Positions 1 to 11,742 are shown, counted from the stretch's first letter. The stretch is DNA of 64,000 nucleotides from Adiantum capillus-veneris (GCA_014529385.2 CM043959.1:16679309-16743308), one strand, 5' to 3'. Notes: generated by a model from the sequence alone, not told the origin. Translations and numbers: made by a program.

Positions 1-170
1 GTGACCAAACTTGTAGGATGGCTAAATAATGACTAAAGACACATATGTATGGCCTCAAACCCACTTTTTGTGATCGCTTGCCAAAATTGCACTTATTATC
101 TACATGGCAAAAAAACCTAGCTATTTTTGGTCCCGAATGCACCCTAGAGCTTAGCAATGTCGCCCTAACA
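1..170 (-). repeat. Partial LTR-like repeat, family A
   Basis: Read on the minus strand, this starts TGTTAGGGCGACATTGC just after a purine run (AGGAGGGG, complement of 171-178). It matches, with divergence, the repeats at 23258-23685 (plus) and 48268-48682 (minus): all share a GGGGC-ATCATTGC-like start, a GTGCATT/ATGCATT word and the phrase complementary to ATGGCCTCAAACCC. A purine tract followed by a TG start is the usual look of a 3' LTR boundary. The copy is cut by the window edge. Confidence 0.5.
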
Positions 171-178
171 CCCCTCCT

Positions 179-1126
179 ATGAATATAATGTGATATGATT
201 CTATGAGAAGATTTAGAAGGTTAGCCACAACAAAACCACAAATTTAATGTGAGAAACTTTTAATTTCATAGAGAGATTTCATTGTTTTGACAATCGTAAT
301 GAAGTAGACAGCACTCCAAATGGACCACTTGTGAGAGAGATACAAGCTTGAGAAAGAAGAACAAGAGTACACATTGCTTTGTAATTGCATCATATGCTTA
401 TCATCCAAAAAAAACTCAAATACAATCTAGAAGCTCTTGGCCGTGACTATTGACTTTATATTCTCAAAATTATAATCAAAATTGTATATTTAGACATGAC
501 GGGATTTTTATATAAAAAATGATAGAAATTACAAATCTGAGCTCAAAATGTGCAATATTCTATTTTGCAGGGTTAGCGTGTTGCTGACAAGTTTTCTAAA
601 CAAGACACCTAACTCAAGAAAGAAGAGGAAATCAATAGGCAAGGAAAGTTTAGTGTCAACATTGGAACAAAAAGAAGCTTACAAATGTGCGGTTTGAAGC
701 CATTATTCTAAAGAACATCCCCACAAATGTATTGAAGAAACTCTTCAACATGCTACTAGCTAGGGCCCTAAATAGCAAATGCCCAATCAATCTAAGCACA
801 CCTATTCTTTTCAAAGTGTATTGTCTCACATTAAAAAAAAGTGAAAATCCAACACCTATTCAAAGCATGGTATACCTTGAAATTTTTTAATGGATTCTAT
901 GTACCAAATTATGCAAATGTAAAAACTATCAATGTGGGACCACCACAATCTAAAGCTCAAAAAGGCTAAACACTGACTTTAGCAGCACCAAAGGAACAAA
1001 CTAAAGGAGCAACATGAAGGATGTATTCTTTTGGTGAGCATTCTTTGGTGAGTGCTTTTTTGGAATTGGGCAAGCAAATTCCAAAAAAGATTCTCTCTTT
1101 GGGTCAACCCTTGAGAGTTAAAAATG
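179..1126. other. No gene recognised
   Basis: AT-rich sequence directly upstream (in minus-strand sense) of the family A LTR-like piece, so it may be the decayed 3' internal part of that element. A short open frame at 687-890 has no recognisable motif and I do not support it as a gene. Confidence 0.4.
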
Positions 1127-1127
1127 C

Positions 1128-1206
<79 letters not shown>
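1127..1206. repeat. Compound (CT)n(CA)n microsatellite
   Basis: About 11 CT units run directly into about 29 CA units. Open frames across it on both strands (Cys-Val or Thr-His runs) are by-products of the dinucleotide repeat. Confidence 0.95.
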
Positions 1207-1208
<2 letters not shown>

Positions 1209-1439
1209 GAAATCTTTTCTTAGCGTACACACAAACACAAGGACCTTGGTGGAGAAGCTAGCCTTCGATCTATATTATGGTCCATCACATAAAAATGAAT
1301 AACATGGTTGGGACAAAACCAAAACCATTGCCTAAGTAGCCCATTTGGATGTTTTCTATACCCGTCAAATGATGGTGTAGGAGTCTCTTTGCTGCATGAC
1401 ACTATATTTTTTCTAGCCAATGAGTGGCTCTAGTCATAA

Positions 1440-2409
1440 AAAGGAAGAGGTGTAGCATTTGGAATCCTTTCCCCCTTTCTGAGAAAGATCTTAATTATTT
1501 AATTGTAGCATTTGAACAAGTGTTCTCCTTCCCCCCTTTGGGAGAAAGATCTTAATTATTTAATGCATTTGGAAAAGTGTCCTCCTTTCCCCCTTTGAGA
1601 GAAAGATCTTAATTATTTTATTGAATTTAAACCTCATTGGACCTCCCTATAGGTCATCCAATAGGATTCGGGCACATTATGAGGGCAATATTGCTAGGAG
1701 ACCTAACATGTGTCCTTTATGCCTCTTGAGTCTTGGGCTTGCCTTGAGTGTGTGTGTGTGAGTGTTCTCTCTCATGCCCCTTCCTTTAGGGCTCATATTT
1801 GAATTGAACACCTCAAGCACCTTGGTCATCAAGCACGACAAGAACCTCAGTCATTGACAAGCACCTCAAGCACCTTAGTCATCAAGCACAACAAGAACCT
1901 TAGTCATCAAGCACAACAAGAACCTTAGTCATTAAGCACGACAAGCACCTCAAGAACCTTAGTCATTAAGCACAAAAAGCACCTCAAGCACATACCTAGC
2001 TTGCCTAAGGTCTAAAGTATCTAATGGTCCTAGGTCTAAGTACTTCTAACACTAATCTTTCGATGATTTAATGAAGCTAACCCTAAGGTCTTTTAAGCTC
2101 CATTAGATCCACATTGCTCTTTGATAGAATATCTCCTTTTGGACCCCTATTGAGGTGTAACCATCTCTCCTTTTGGTCCCTTGTTGAAATAAGTATGGAA
2201 GCACTTATTGCACACTGCTCTTTGGTAGACCATCTCCTTTTTGACCCCTTTTGAGATGCAACCATCTCTCCTTTTGGTCCCCTGCTGAGATAGATCTAGA
2301 AGCACATATCTATATCCTAAATCTTGTTCCCCTTTTATCTTCCCATATTAAACGATCATTTTAATATAAGAAAATCATTCGGTAAAGTTAGATATTATAT
2401 TTTATGACA
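1440..2409 (-). repeat. Diverged LTR copy, family B (inverted)
   Basis: The reverse complement from about 2409 downward matches the plus-strand LTR starting at 13725: both begin TGTCAT, then share the stretches around ACATGTGCTT/ATATGTGCTT, TCTATCTCA, and the exact phrase TAATGGAGCTTAAAAGACC (2090-2110 here, 13910-13930 there). The purine tract seen before the 13725 copy is absent, so this is a 5' LTR or solo remnant. It contains local tandem repeats: three units of about 57-61 bp around GAAAGATCTTAATTATTT at 1483, 1544 and 1601, CAAGCAC/TCATCAAG words at 1805-1990, and a duplicated segment of about 120 bp at 2090-2300. The lower end is not defined. Confidence 0.65.
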
Positions 2410-4240
2410 AAGATGTCTATAAGGTGCATCTTGGGCCCTTAGGTACCAAAATGATGAAGTAACCTTCAAAAGTAGTTTAATGTGCATTTTAGGACCTTAG
2501 GGTGCCAAAAGGATGATGCAACCTTTAAAAATTAAATTCGGAATTTCTTCCAAAATCAAATGTGCCTTCATGATAGTAAAATGAATTAAAAAGAGGTCAT
2601 GAATGCCTCCAAAAGTGTGTATGAATGTTATCTAAAAGGGAGATGTGGGCTCACTTGAATATGGCTTGAGGACCTCTAATTATCCATGCACATACACCTT
2701 TTAAAGAGGAGTAACGGATATTCCTCAAGAGGAAAGTAATGGGTAAAGATGTAAAGGTTCAAAAGTGACTGAATTATTAGAAGGAGACCTAGTGAGACTA
2801 TTTATAAAGTGACTCATTAACACATACATAGAGAGATAATCTCTATATGTGGCTCAAGATCTAGACCAAAACAACAAGATCTACAACTTTTGTATTCATG
2901 TTGAACACTTTTGAAATAGAGTAGTGAAAGAGGGTAAAAAATGAGAATTAATGTTGCATAAGAGGCTATCGTATTTTGTAGAGCAACGCTTCTCCCTCTC
3001 AAAAGGCTCACTCTTCTCTCTCTCTCTCTCTCTCTCTCAAAAATCTCCATAGCTACTATGTATTTCAAGAAAAATTTTGGCAAAATAGGGCTTCTATTTT
3101 CCATTTGTGAATTTCTAAGTCTTCTCAGAGAGTGGTAATTACTCGAGATCTTGACAGATTCATGGCTTATTTTTGCACATAGTTGCAATTTTTTCAACCT
3201 CATAGAAAGTCCTTTTGAGGAGGTTTTGGCCTCATGAAATCTGGCCCTTTACGCTATGCGAGTGTTAATTTTTTCTTGTCTTGAATATTTTTATCATTGA
3301 TAATTTGATTAATTATACAATAGTTATCAAATTAATCAATTGCAAGGTTCAATTCAGTGACACTGGCATGAGAGCCCAAAGTTATTTTCCTCTTTTGGAA
3401 AAGGAAATGGTTCTAGGATTAACCTTGAAGGGTTGAGTTTGTAAAACAACTATAGAACTTTAATCAAAAGTGCATGAAATCCCCCCTGAATGCTAAAATG
3501 TGAAAGCACTTTGTATACTTATAGTTTTTGACATAAGTATAGAGTCTTCTTAGTCATGCCTTGCATAACTCGCATGCCAAGAATGTTGTATGTTGGGGGA
3601 ATTGGTATGGGGTGAGCTTTTGGAGCGAGCCATCGAGCAACCTTTCTTTCCATTTCCTCCTACCTTGCTTTGATTCACACAAAAGCTTTGTTCAAAAGTG
3701 CATTGAAAATGCTTAACATGTGGAGTGTATCATGTGGGATTAGTATCTTTCCTTCCCTTGTGTGGCTTAGTGCCAATGTATATATGGACATCTCGGCACA
3801 ATGATCCCAACAAATTTGTAAAAACCTTGGAGGTATTTAAAAAGAACTCGATTAAAAATGCTACTCACATAAAACTCACAAAAATTGAAAACTTTTACAT
3901 CCAATGTTCCTCAATGTGAATTCTAGTACTAGTCTTCCTATTAATTCTTGAAACGATTAATTTCTTAAAAAGTAGCACATAACTATCAAAGGAAATCCTT
4001 GTTCCTTCTCAATGGAAGAACCTTGAAAATCTGGCACAAATAACCGTGTTTATGACCTTGGGCCCCAAAATTTGAGACAAAGGAAGTTGCAGACCCCTTC
4101 AAGAAGCACAAAATTGGGCAATCTTCTTGTCCAAAATTTCCACTCTCTACTTCCTTGTCAATGAGGAGCCCTCCTTGCAGGGGATGGCAATCTCACATCT
4201 GGCAGTTGGTGGGGTGTTGCTAGATCGTAAAGATCCCAAG
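2410..4240. other. Non-coding, no gene recognised
   Basis: AT-rich sequence with a (CT)n run at 3014-3038. No conserved protein motif is visible in any frame and no LTR boundary is defined. Confidence 0.4.
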
Positions 4241-5650
4241 CTCGCCACTATAGATGTAGTACCAAAGCCTCTCTCAATTTTACCAAAGCCTGATTGTGTA
4301 GTACCAAAGTCTTTGTACATTACCAAACCTACTCCCTTTATAGTACCAAAGCATTCTTGATAATCACCAAAGCATTTGCAAAGTATCCATATAATACTCT
4401 TCAGCATAGAGTTCTACTATGAGTTAAAAGTACCAAAAGAGTACCAAATCTGACTTTTTGTTATATGGCAATGGTACTCCGCAATACCAAAGGTCGTTGT
4501 GTAGTACCAAAGCCTCTGTAAACTACCCAATTTGGTACTATCGTGCATGCAATGGTTGTACATAGTAACAAAAGCCTAATGGCATTACCAAATATGGAAA
4601 TAATATATATATAGAGTACCAAAGCTTCACTCTATTTTTTCAAAGCCTAATTGTGTAATACCAAAGTCTTTGTGCAGTACCAAACCTACTCCCTGTATAG
4701 TACCAAATCATACTTGTTTATCCCCAAAGAATTTTTAAAGTACCCATATGGGTACTCTTCTGCATGGAGTTCTACTATGAGTCAAAAGCAGATGGCGGGC
4801 AGTACCACATGTGACATTTTGTTTTATGGCAATGGTCCTTCACAGTACCAAAGGTCTTTGTATAGTCCATAAGCCTCTCTAAACTACCCAATTTGGTACT
4901 CTCTTGCATGCCCTTGGTTGTACATAGTACCAAAAGCCTAACTTGACTACCAAATATGGAAATATTATATCTATAAAATACCAAGCCTCACTCTATTTTA
5001 GCAAATCATTATTGTGTAGTACCAAAGTTTTTGTGTACTACCAAACCTACTCCCTGTATATACCAAATCATTCTTGTTTATCATCAAAGTACCCATATCG
5101 GTACTCTTTTGCATGCATAGAGTTCTACTATGAGTCAAAAGCAAAAGATAGTACCAAATGTGGCTTTTTGTTGTATGGGAATGGTCCGACACTATACCAA
5201 AGGTCTTTGTATAGTACCCAAGCCTCTGTAAACTACTCAATTTGGTACTCTCCTGCAGGCCATTTGTTGTACATAATACCCAAATCCTAAAGATAGTACC
5301 AAATATGGAAATAGTTCTTTATAGTGCCAAATATTTTATGAATAGTCTCAAATTTGTATAGCATCAAATGTTTTCTGAATAGTCTCAAATTTGACTGGCT
5401 TTGGTGCTGTCCAACTCTAAAATGCAATGGTTGTATAATACCAAAGGCCCTCAGAAGAACCCACTTTGTTGTGTATTGATATGTATTGGTTCTATATTGT
5501 ACCAAAGAAGGTAGAAATAATTATTTTGGTTCCCCAATAGGGAATTTTGTACTCTTTAGGACCATATTTGGTACTGTCTACAGCCAATTTTGGCATTTTA
5601 CCATTTGCATAAAGTTAGAATTTTCTAACTTTTTTTGTTTTGGTGCCATA
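4241..5650 (+). repeat. TACCAAA array, about 360-bp tandem units
   Basis: The word TACCAAA or AGTACCAAA occurs dozens of times. A higher-order unit is also visible: the segment holding AATTGTGTA-TACCAAAGTCTTTGTG, CTACTCCCTGTATA, GAGTTCTACTATGAGTC and AAACTACCCAATTTGGTACT recurs about every 358-360 bp (marks near 4273, 4631 and 4991), giving roughly three diverged copies. The last part (5290-5650) loses the long unit but keeps the short word. Open frames here are repeat artefacts. The array ends at the transposase-like pseudogene, and a similar word in opposite orientation fills 10120-11005. Confidence 0.85.
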
Positions 5651-5689
5651 GGTTGAGCTATACCAAATATTCAAGAAGGATTTCCCTAC

Positions 5690-6770
5690 AATGTCGTGTC
5701 TCTTAGATGCTTTGAGGCATTAAATCCATACTCTGTTCAAAAGTTGAAAGAGAGGTATACTTGCTGCTATGTATCCCATGTGAAGATGCTCTATTTCAAA
5801 GAGGCTTTTAATCCGATGTGGCAAAACAGGTGTGGGCATTACGAGAAAGGTCACCTTTGCACTTGGTTTATATGTTGTAGAAGTGATGATACAAGAGAGT
5901 GTTTTGCAAACCAAGCAGTATGTCAGCACATCACTAGTATGTGGGAACCCATCATGTGGCCAAAGACTCCAAATAGTGAATACCATGCCAAGAAATGCTT
6001 GATGGGGGACTGCTCCCAATGTGGTGTACGAAAGTTGACATTTTGTCCCAGTGAGATAGCAGAGGATAGCAGGGAGGTGTCTTTGAAGGTTTTCATGGAT
6101 GCTAGAATGGGACAGGCTGATGCAAGTGGGAGTGAGAAGAAGAGAAAGGACTTGATTGTGTAACAAATAAAAAGTGCAACTTTTCTTAGCCTATTTTCAG
6201 CCCACCTCACAAGCTTTATCAAGCACAACTTTGTCTTCCACTGGAAAGCCCAACAATTCAAGGATTGTTAGCTCAAGTTTCCTAGCAATGTTGTTGTATC
6301 AATTATTGACTTTGCAGAGAAATATTCTTTTAAAATTTAGAATGAGTCTACGAAGAAGATGCAAAAATAGAATGCATATAGAAGAATGGAAATATGTTTC
6401 CTTCAAACCACTACCAGAGTCTTAAATACAGCAAGAGACAACAAAGAGGATGATGACGAGGATGATGGATATTCAAATTCTATGCAGTGATGAGCCAAGT
6501 TTCTATCTTGCCATTGTATGAAGGACGCCCTAAAATGTTATGTGGAATGTTGTCCATTGGGGATAACTTTGCAGTGAAAGAAGCGAAGGCTAAAGAGGAC
6601 TTCTAACTTATCAAATGCATGAAAGTGTTGTACTAGACAGTGAGGAGAGCATAGAAGGATAAGTGGCGTAACAAGATTGTTAGAGATAGGAAGGTTGTTG
6701 AAGGCTTTTACTATGGCCAAGTGGAAGGAAAAGTTGATACACATAGCCTATTGGATCAAACATCTCCAGT
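5690..6770 (+). pseudogene. Decayed transposase-like gene (unclassified, Cys-rich, DFAE-type)
   Basis: A 155-codon frame (5696-6163) has a Cys/His-rich end: CGHYEKGHLCTWFICC, then CLMGDCSQCG followed by FCPSE. After its stop, other frames continue: one with HNFVFHWKAQQFK and IIDFAEKYSFK (about 6215-6340), a later one with LCGMLSIGDNF and VVEGFYYGQVEGK (about 6535-6740). This order (C..G.C..CG block, F..H..W+A..F block, an acidic DFAENY-like motif, then a FYY segment) resembles, from memory, a family of uncharacterised proteins in mobile DNA of animals and plants; I cannot name the superfamily. At least three frame breaks are present. Flanking TACCAAA arrays suggest it is the core gene of a DNA transposon. 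Confidence 0.45.
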
Positions 6771-7059
6771 GTCATGATCTACTCATATCTTGTAAGGGCC
6801 ATACGTTTCCCGATGGAGCCTATTGTAGGAGTCCTTAATTAGTTTAAGTTATCTACTGAAGTATATGAGAACATATACAATAGCATGCCATATGATGATG
6901 ATGAGAGTGATGGTGCATCCATGTTATTTGAAACACAATTCCAAAACCCCTAAGTGGGCAAGTGTATGCTTTTTCTCCTGGACAAAATACATATTTTTCT
7001 CCTCATGATTTACTATTTTTCTTGCTATTCTTCACTTCCTCTATTCAATATTTAAGATT

Positions 7060-7440
7060 GATGTACATTAACCATCAAGCTTTGTACCAACTTTGTCCCT
7101 AACCAATACCAAAATAATACTAACCAGCACCAAAAGGGAGATTATCAGTACCAAAGTGATGACAAGCAGTACCAAAATTTGGTATTGTAGAATTCTTTGC
7201 ATAAGTTCATGTACAACACTTTGAGCATTTGGTACAAGACAATGGATCTAAACTGCAACTATATATTTACAACTTTAGGGTTTCAAATACAAGTGATGCA
7301 TAGTAGGGTTTCCAAAACCTGATAGACAACATGGCTCCCTACCAGCATGAAGTGAACAGTGCCAAATACTTAAGAAAATTTGGCACCAAGTTTGGTATTG
7401 GATAGCACCAAATTTTATACATTTTCACCATTGTAATAAC
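7060..7440 (+). repeat. TACCAAA-rich segment
   Basis: Clustered ACCAAAA, TACCAAAGTGATG, TTTGGTATTG and GCACCAAATT words, without a clear long unit. It resumes the array that stops at the transposase-like pseudogene and reads in the same direction. Confidence 0.7.
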
Positions 7441-7679
7441 ACCAATGTCAAGGATTTCAGAAAATATGCTTTTAGACTACAAACTACTAGACAACACAAG
7501 AAAAGACACTAGAGATCAAGATCCCAAGACAGTGTACCAGAAAAGAGGTTTTCCATTATATAATATGAGACATGATACAAAATTTCACCAAGTAAAACAG
7601 TTCAAAAATCTCCTAGGTCAGGGGGATCAAATCTGTAAGAGTAACCCTCCATCTTTACGAAGTAATCAACAAAATACCT

Positions 7680-8502
7680 AGAAATATCATCTTCTATGTC
7701 AAAGATAGGGATCTTGCGACTGTATGTTGTTGGGTACTGATTACGTATCCATCTGAGAAACCACGGAAAAATTGAGGTCCACCAAGTAAATAGGGTGTTC
7801 TTTTCCTACCACAACAGAGTAGTGTGATCTGATTACAAGACAGTTCTCATAGCTATTTTTTAGTGACTTGTATCAACAATCATCCACCAGAATTGTGTTG
7901 CTAGCATCAAAATCCTGGTGCCTTGCCCACACCATCCATAGGTTCTTTAGGAAAGCAAGCTTGTCACCCACTGCTTTGAACACACCTCCTCCATACTCTA
8001 CCACAAGGTATCATATTCTTCTTGGCATAGTATATATGCCATGCCAAAGAGGAGGTTAGAAGTATGTGTAACTTAACCTCTGAAACACTCAAGGTTTACA
8101 TGAGTTACCTGCAAAGTAATTCTACCTCACATGTTGGGGGAAGCAAGAATTCAACATATCTACCACCTTTTTCCTTCTACAATAGGAACACAAAATTATC
8201 TTGGCTTTCTTTTTAAGAGTTAGTATGAACTCCTCAACATCTGGCCTTACAAGACAAATTAGCGAGCTATCGAGTGTGACAATCCGTGGTTGGAGCTTCT
8301 TGTTCAAAACCCAAAGGCCTTCTGGAAGTTTGTGGCAACTTGTCAATAACACCCCATTTAGATCAAGCACAATCAGCTGCCCGGGTTTAGTAGCCACATG
8401 AGGCACAAGCGTTGTGTTTGTAGATGGCTCATCTAGCCATCCCACCAAGAGTTTACTAAAATACCAACAATCCATATGAGTGGATGAAAATAGACAGTGC
8501 AA
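7680..8502 (-). pseudogene. FCP1/NIF-type (HAD) phosphatase fragment, two exons
   Basis: Exon-like block 1 (8502 to about 8130) has LIVLDLNGVLL, the HAD motif I in the DLNG form common in plant FCP1-like proteins, then VRPDVEEFILTLKKKAKIIL, matching the RPG.xEFL helix. It ends at AGG|TAGAAT or AG|GTAGAA, a possible splice donor. Block 2 (about 8050 to 7780) has LAFLKNLWMVWARHQDFD and NTILVDDC, then YKSLKNSYENCLV, the family's motif III (ILVDDSPYK) and following NP.N region. The expected family order is kept. Block 2 carries a frameshift before GGGVFKAVGDK and a stop within the DDC-YK motif, so it is most likely a pseudogene. Known members dephosphorylate phosphoserine/threonine, for example on the RNA polymerase II tail. 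It lies between TACCAAA segments and could be a captured host gene. Confidence 0.65.
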
Positions 8503-8514
8503 TCATCATATCAT

Positions 8515-8670
8515 AAAAGAAAATTGGTATGACACCAAACACTACCAAATTTGGTACTCAATACTACCAATTTGGTACTGTATTGTGAAATACTTAGTTT
8601 GGAAATGGTAGTCAATACTACCAATTTGGTATTGTATTGTGCAATACTTAGTTTGGAAATGAATAGTAAC
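8515..8670 (+). repeat. TACCAAATTTGGTA tandem duplication
   Basis: Two near-identical units of about 57-59 bp, each holding CAATACTACCAATTTGGTA followed by TGTATTGTG and ATACTTAGTTTGGAAATG. The core is close to palindromic (TACCAAATTTGGTA). Confidence 0.75.
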
Positions 8671-8930
8671 ATTGGAACACACTTACAAGCTGAGCACACC
8701 ACGGTATTATAGAGAGAACAAGAGATGAAAGACAGAGGACAAAAGTTGAATTGATTTGGTGAAATGAAAAGTATGTTGTGCAAAATACATTTGCATGTCA
8801 GAAGGGCTACAATTTGCATGCACGAGTCAATTGGTCACGGGCACGGTTGTGCTTCTTTCTTTGCACACAAAAAAGCTCTGACAGGGTCGCCAAATTAGAA
8901 GAATCACTTGTTGGATTTTGTACAGCATCA

Positions 8931-9864
8931 TCAGCCCCCGCTGGATCCACACCCAGGATTTACAAGTGGTATAGTACGACTAGAATCATTAGCATCTATA
9001 TACATATTCTTTCTTCTATAGGTGAAGTAGATTCTCCTTTCAGGGAACTTCATGTTGGTAGCCATGCGGTTGAACCATGGTACCCCTAGGATAGCATCCT
9101 CATGTTGGAGAGGAGAGATATTAAAGAAGTCTTCTTTGTCGACATAGCTTTGGACATGAAGCCTCAACTTCCCAATCAAAGGAGTAACGGAGGCTTTGTG
9201 TCCCTTGAAAGCAGCATCGGCAGTTACATCATCTCCCATCTCAAAAGCTTGAATTTCCAACTTGGTGGCCAACTCCATTTATATGAAACTGTGAGCAGAA
9301 CCACAGTCAAACAAGATGAAGGCATCATGCTCCCTTACCTTTCCCCAAGCATAGGAGAGAAGTGATCCTTTGCAATGAGCATCCTCTTTTGGAGCTTTGA
9401 TAGTGGAAGCTCTAGGAGTCTCATTGCGAGCATTTCTTTTGGGGCAAGAACGATAGCCATGTCCTTGCTCCCCACACTTAAAACATTTGTGATCCTTGCG
9501 AAAAGTTTCAAGATCTTCAGGAGAGTTTATTTTTACCTTTATAAACTCCTTTTTCCTTGGACTGATTGTTGTTGTTGTTGTTGGAATGGCTTTGGGAAAA
9601 AATTTGGACATAAATTTTTTCCTTTGCATCACTTTTCTCTTTATTTTCCATGGGCTTGACATTCCGTCTAACCCCTTGTTGGAAATTGATGCGTGAAGCA
9701 ACCATGGTATGGTGGATTACTTCGTTGATAGAACCAAGCCATTGAGAGTTGACATACTCAGCCATCTCTTCTGGTAATCTTGCACAGAATTTTTGCTTTT
9801 GCTCAGCAAAGTCTATCTTTTGAAAGACAGTAGCCTTGAGATGTAAATCCCAAAACTTGTCCAC
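8931..9864 (-). pseudogene. Truncated Ty3/gypsy gag-protease
   Basis: Read from 9864 down. A gag segment (WDLHLKATVFQKIDFAEQKQ, LPEEMAEYV) leads to a CCHC zinc knuckle CFKCGEQGHGYRSC in a shifted frame (about 9500-9450), then a protease with FILFDCGSAHSFI (usual form FDSGATHSFI; the catalytic Asp is kept, the Ser is Cys) and AILGVPWF near 9070. Three open frames cover it, joined by at least one frameshift near 9600-9700. There is no RT after the protease: below 8931 lies the phosphatase fragment. Gag would form the particle and the protease would process the polyprotein, but this copy is a fragment. The protein style is chromovirus-like. Confidence 0.8.
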
Positions 9865-9988
9865 TTATTTGTGGATAGACTCATGAGAGAGAAGCCTCAA
9901 ACTCCGCCATTCGTGAGCACTTTATCCATAGTCTTCAAGCATGTTACATGTTGTACTCGGTCCCATAGGTCAATTTGACCTTTAAGGA

Positions 9989-9991
<3 letters not shown>

Positions 9992-10034
<43 letters not shown>
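9992..10034. repeat. (CT)n microsatellite
   Basis: About 21 uninterrupted CT units between the gag fragment and the inverted TTTGGTA array. Confidence 0.95.
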
Positions 10035-10037
<3 letters not shown>

Positions 10038-10119
10038 AACTTGCTATGCAACATGATGACTCTTTGCCAACAATGTTTGGATTGGATAAGGTTTGCATAA
10101 ACTTAATAGCTGAGAGTCG

Positions 10120-11005
10120 AGATTAGTCGGTCTCTATTTGTAAATCTTATTTTGGGTAGTTTTGGTAGTGTCTGGTCCTCTTGCTTTTGTATGGTAGTTG
10201 CATATTTTAGGTAGATTGGTAGCTTCAGGTAGATTTTTTGAATTTTGTCTATGCTATTTTGGTAGTTTCTATTCATACTGGTATCTTTTGGGTCTTTCTG
10301 GGTCTACTTTCTTGTTTTGGTATCTTCTATCATGTTGTTATTAGGCATTTGGTAGTCTGGTAATTTTGTTGTTTTGAGAGTTTTGGTGGTAGTTTTTGCT
10401 TACGCTTTGGTAGTTTATGGCATGGATATAACAAGGTTGTTTTGGTAGTTTTGGTTATGTTTGAATAGTTTATCTTTGTTTTGGGTGTATTCATATTGCT
10501 TTTGGTACTAATTGGTAGCTCATGGTTCTGAATTGGTTCAATTCTTAGTACATGGTTGTCTTTTGGCATTGATGACTTGGTAGTTTTGGTAGTTTTTTGG
10601 TACTTTATGGTAGATGACTTGAGGACTGCTTGTTAGCTTCTGATACTAACTGAAAGCTTTTGGTAGGATTCAGTTTTCCCCTTTGGTGGTTTATGGTTGC
10701 TTTCTATCAACAATGTTTTGGTGGTATTGGTAGTTTTAGGTAGTTATGGTATCTTTTGACAACGTTGTTTGGTGCCCGATAGGTTTTTGTTTTTCGTGCT
10801 TATGTTTCAACTACTAATTGGTAGCTCATGGTTCTGATTTGGTTTTATTTTTTGTAGTGTCTTCTATCATTGATGACTTGGTAGTTTTGGTAGTTTTTGG
10901 TACTACTTGTGCCTTGAGGACTACTTTGATACTAAATGGTATCTTTTGGTACTAATTTGATAGCTTTTGATACTAATCTGGTACCCCCTTTGGTGCTGTT
11001 TGGCA
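10120..11005 (-). repeat. Inverted TTTGGTA array, about 300-bp units
   Basis: TTTGGTA, GGTAGTTTT and TTTTGGTACT occur throughout, so the TACCAAA word of the left arrays is here on the minus strand. A longer unit is duplicated: CTAATTGGTAGCTCATGG, TTCTG-TTTGGTT, TGATGACTTGGTAGTTTTGG and TTGAGGACT appear at about 10507-10640 and again at 10812-10925, spacing about 305 bp. With the left arrays it frames 4.2-11.0 kb by oppositely oriented subterminal repeats. Confidence 0.8.
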
Positions 11006-11021
11006 ACATGCTGAGTATGAT

Positions 11022-11742
11022 ATGCTAGAGGCAACATGGAAGGAAGCACAAGGCCACGCCCTCTTTGTGAAGAAGATGATTGCTGATGCTGGGCTTTGGA
11101 AGAGATTCATGCTATATCCTAGGCCTCAGGTTGTTGATTCGGTGGGTATGATCCACGTGTTTGGCATGTGTGTTGCATATGGTGAGTTGTTGGAGTCTGC
11201 AGGGGTTGTTGGAACCTTTATGCTTAAATGCTGACATTAGTACCACCCCCTTTTCTTCAGTGCTTTGCTACAAAGCAGGGATCATTGTGCTAAACCTGGT
11301 TGTACTATGGTGATCCCTAAGATGGAAAAGTCCTAGGTCACTGGGCATAATCTTGTGAAGAGTATGTATGTGCGTGTTCTGCAAATCATATGCTTACTTG
11401 CACTGAATGTGAGGTTGTTTGTAAGTACATGCTATCTTTTACTGTTTTTGCAGAGGAGGAGGATGCTGCAACGGGGCTGGGACCAGTGGAAGAAATGGAG
11501 AGGTGGTCAAGGATGGACAGGGTGCCACAAAGTCTTCTGCAAGTTGTATATGGGAGGAGTATAAGGTTACTAAAGAGATAGGGGATGTTCTCCATGATTT
11601 AAAGTATGGTAGTGTGTAAGGGAAAGAGACTGAGAAGGGACAACACTATGATACCATGGGGTACAATGAAGGAAATAGTGACTATGAGGACAATGATGTT
11701 AAGGAGAACAAAGACAATGTGGGAGGTAAAGCCCCTTAGGAA
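11022..11742 (+). pseudogene. Possible host exons upstream of the chimeric ORF
   Basis: A 70-codon open stretch (11022-11234) is followed by an intron-like segment ending TACTGTTTTTGCAG at about 11453. From there a frame reads on in phase into the ORF at 11743, with only two stops (TAA near 11618, TAG near 11738); the residues (VTKEIGDVLHDLKYGSV, NEGNSDYEDNDVKENK) are hydrophilic like those that follow. The C-rich acceptor context and the in-phase continuation suggest exons of a broken host gene. I recognise no family. The short open frames on the minus strand here are not supported. Confidence 0.35.

Noticed and set aside
979-1302. Open frames with Cys-Val, Arg-Glu or Thr-His runs across the microsatellite on both strands
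   Set aside because: They exist only because a dinucleotide repeat has no stop codons in these frames; no other coding sign.
4127-5505. Several overlapping open frames on both strands
   Set aside because: They lie wholly in the TACCAAA array; the shared residues follow the repeat, not a protein family.
8778-9659. Plus-strand open frames
   Set aside because: Shadows of the minus-strand gag-protease, which carries the CCHC and protease motifs.
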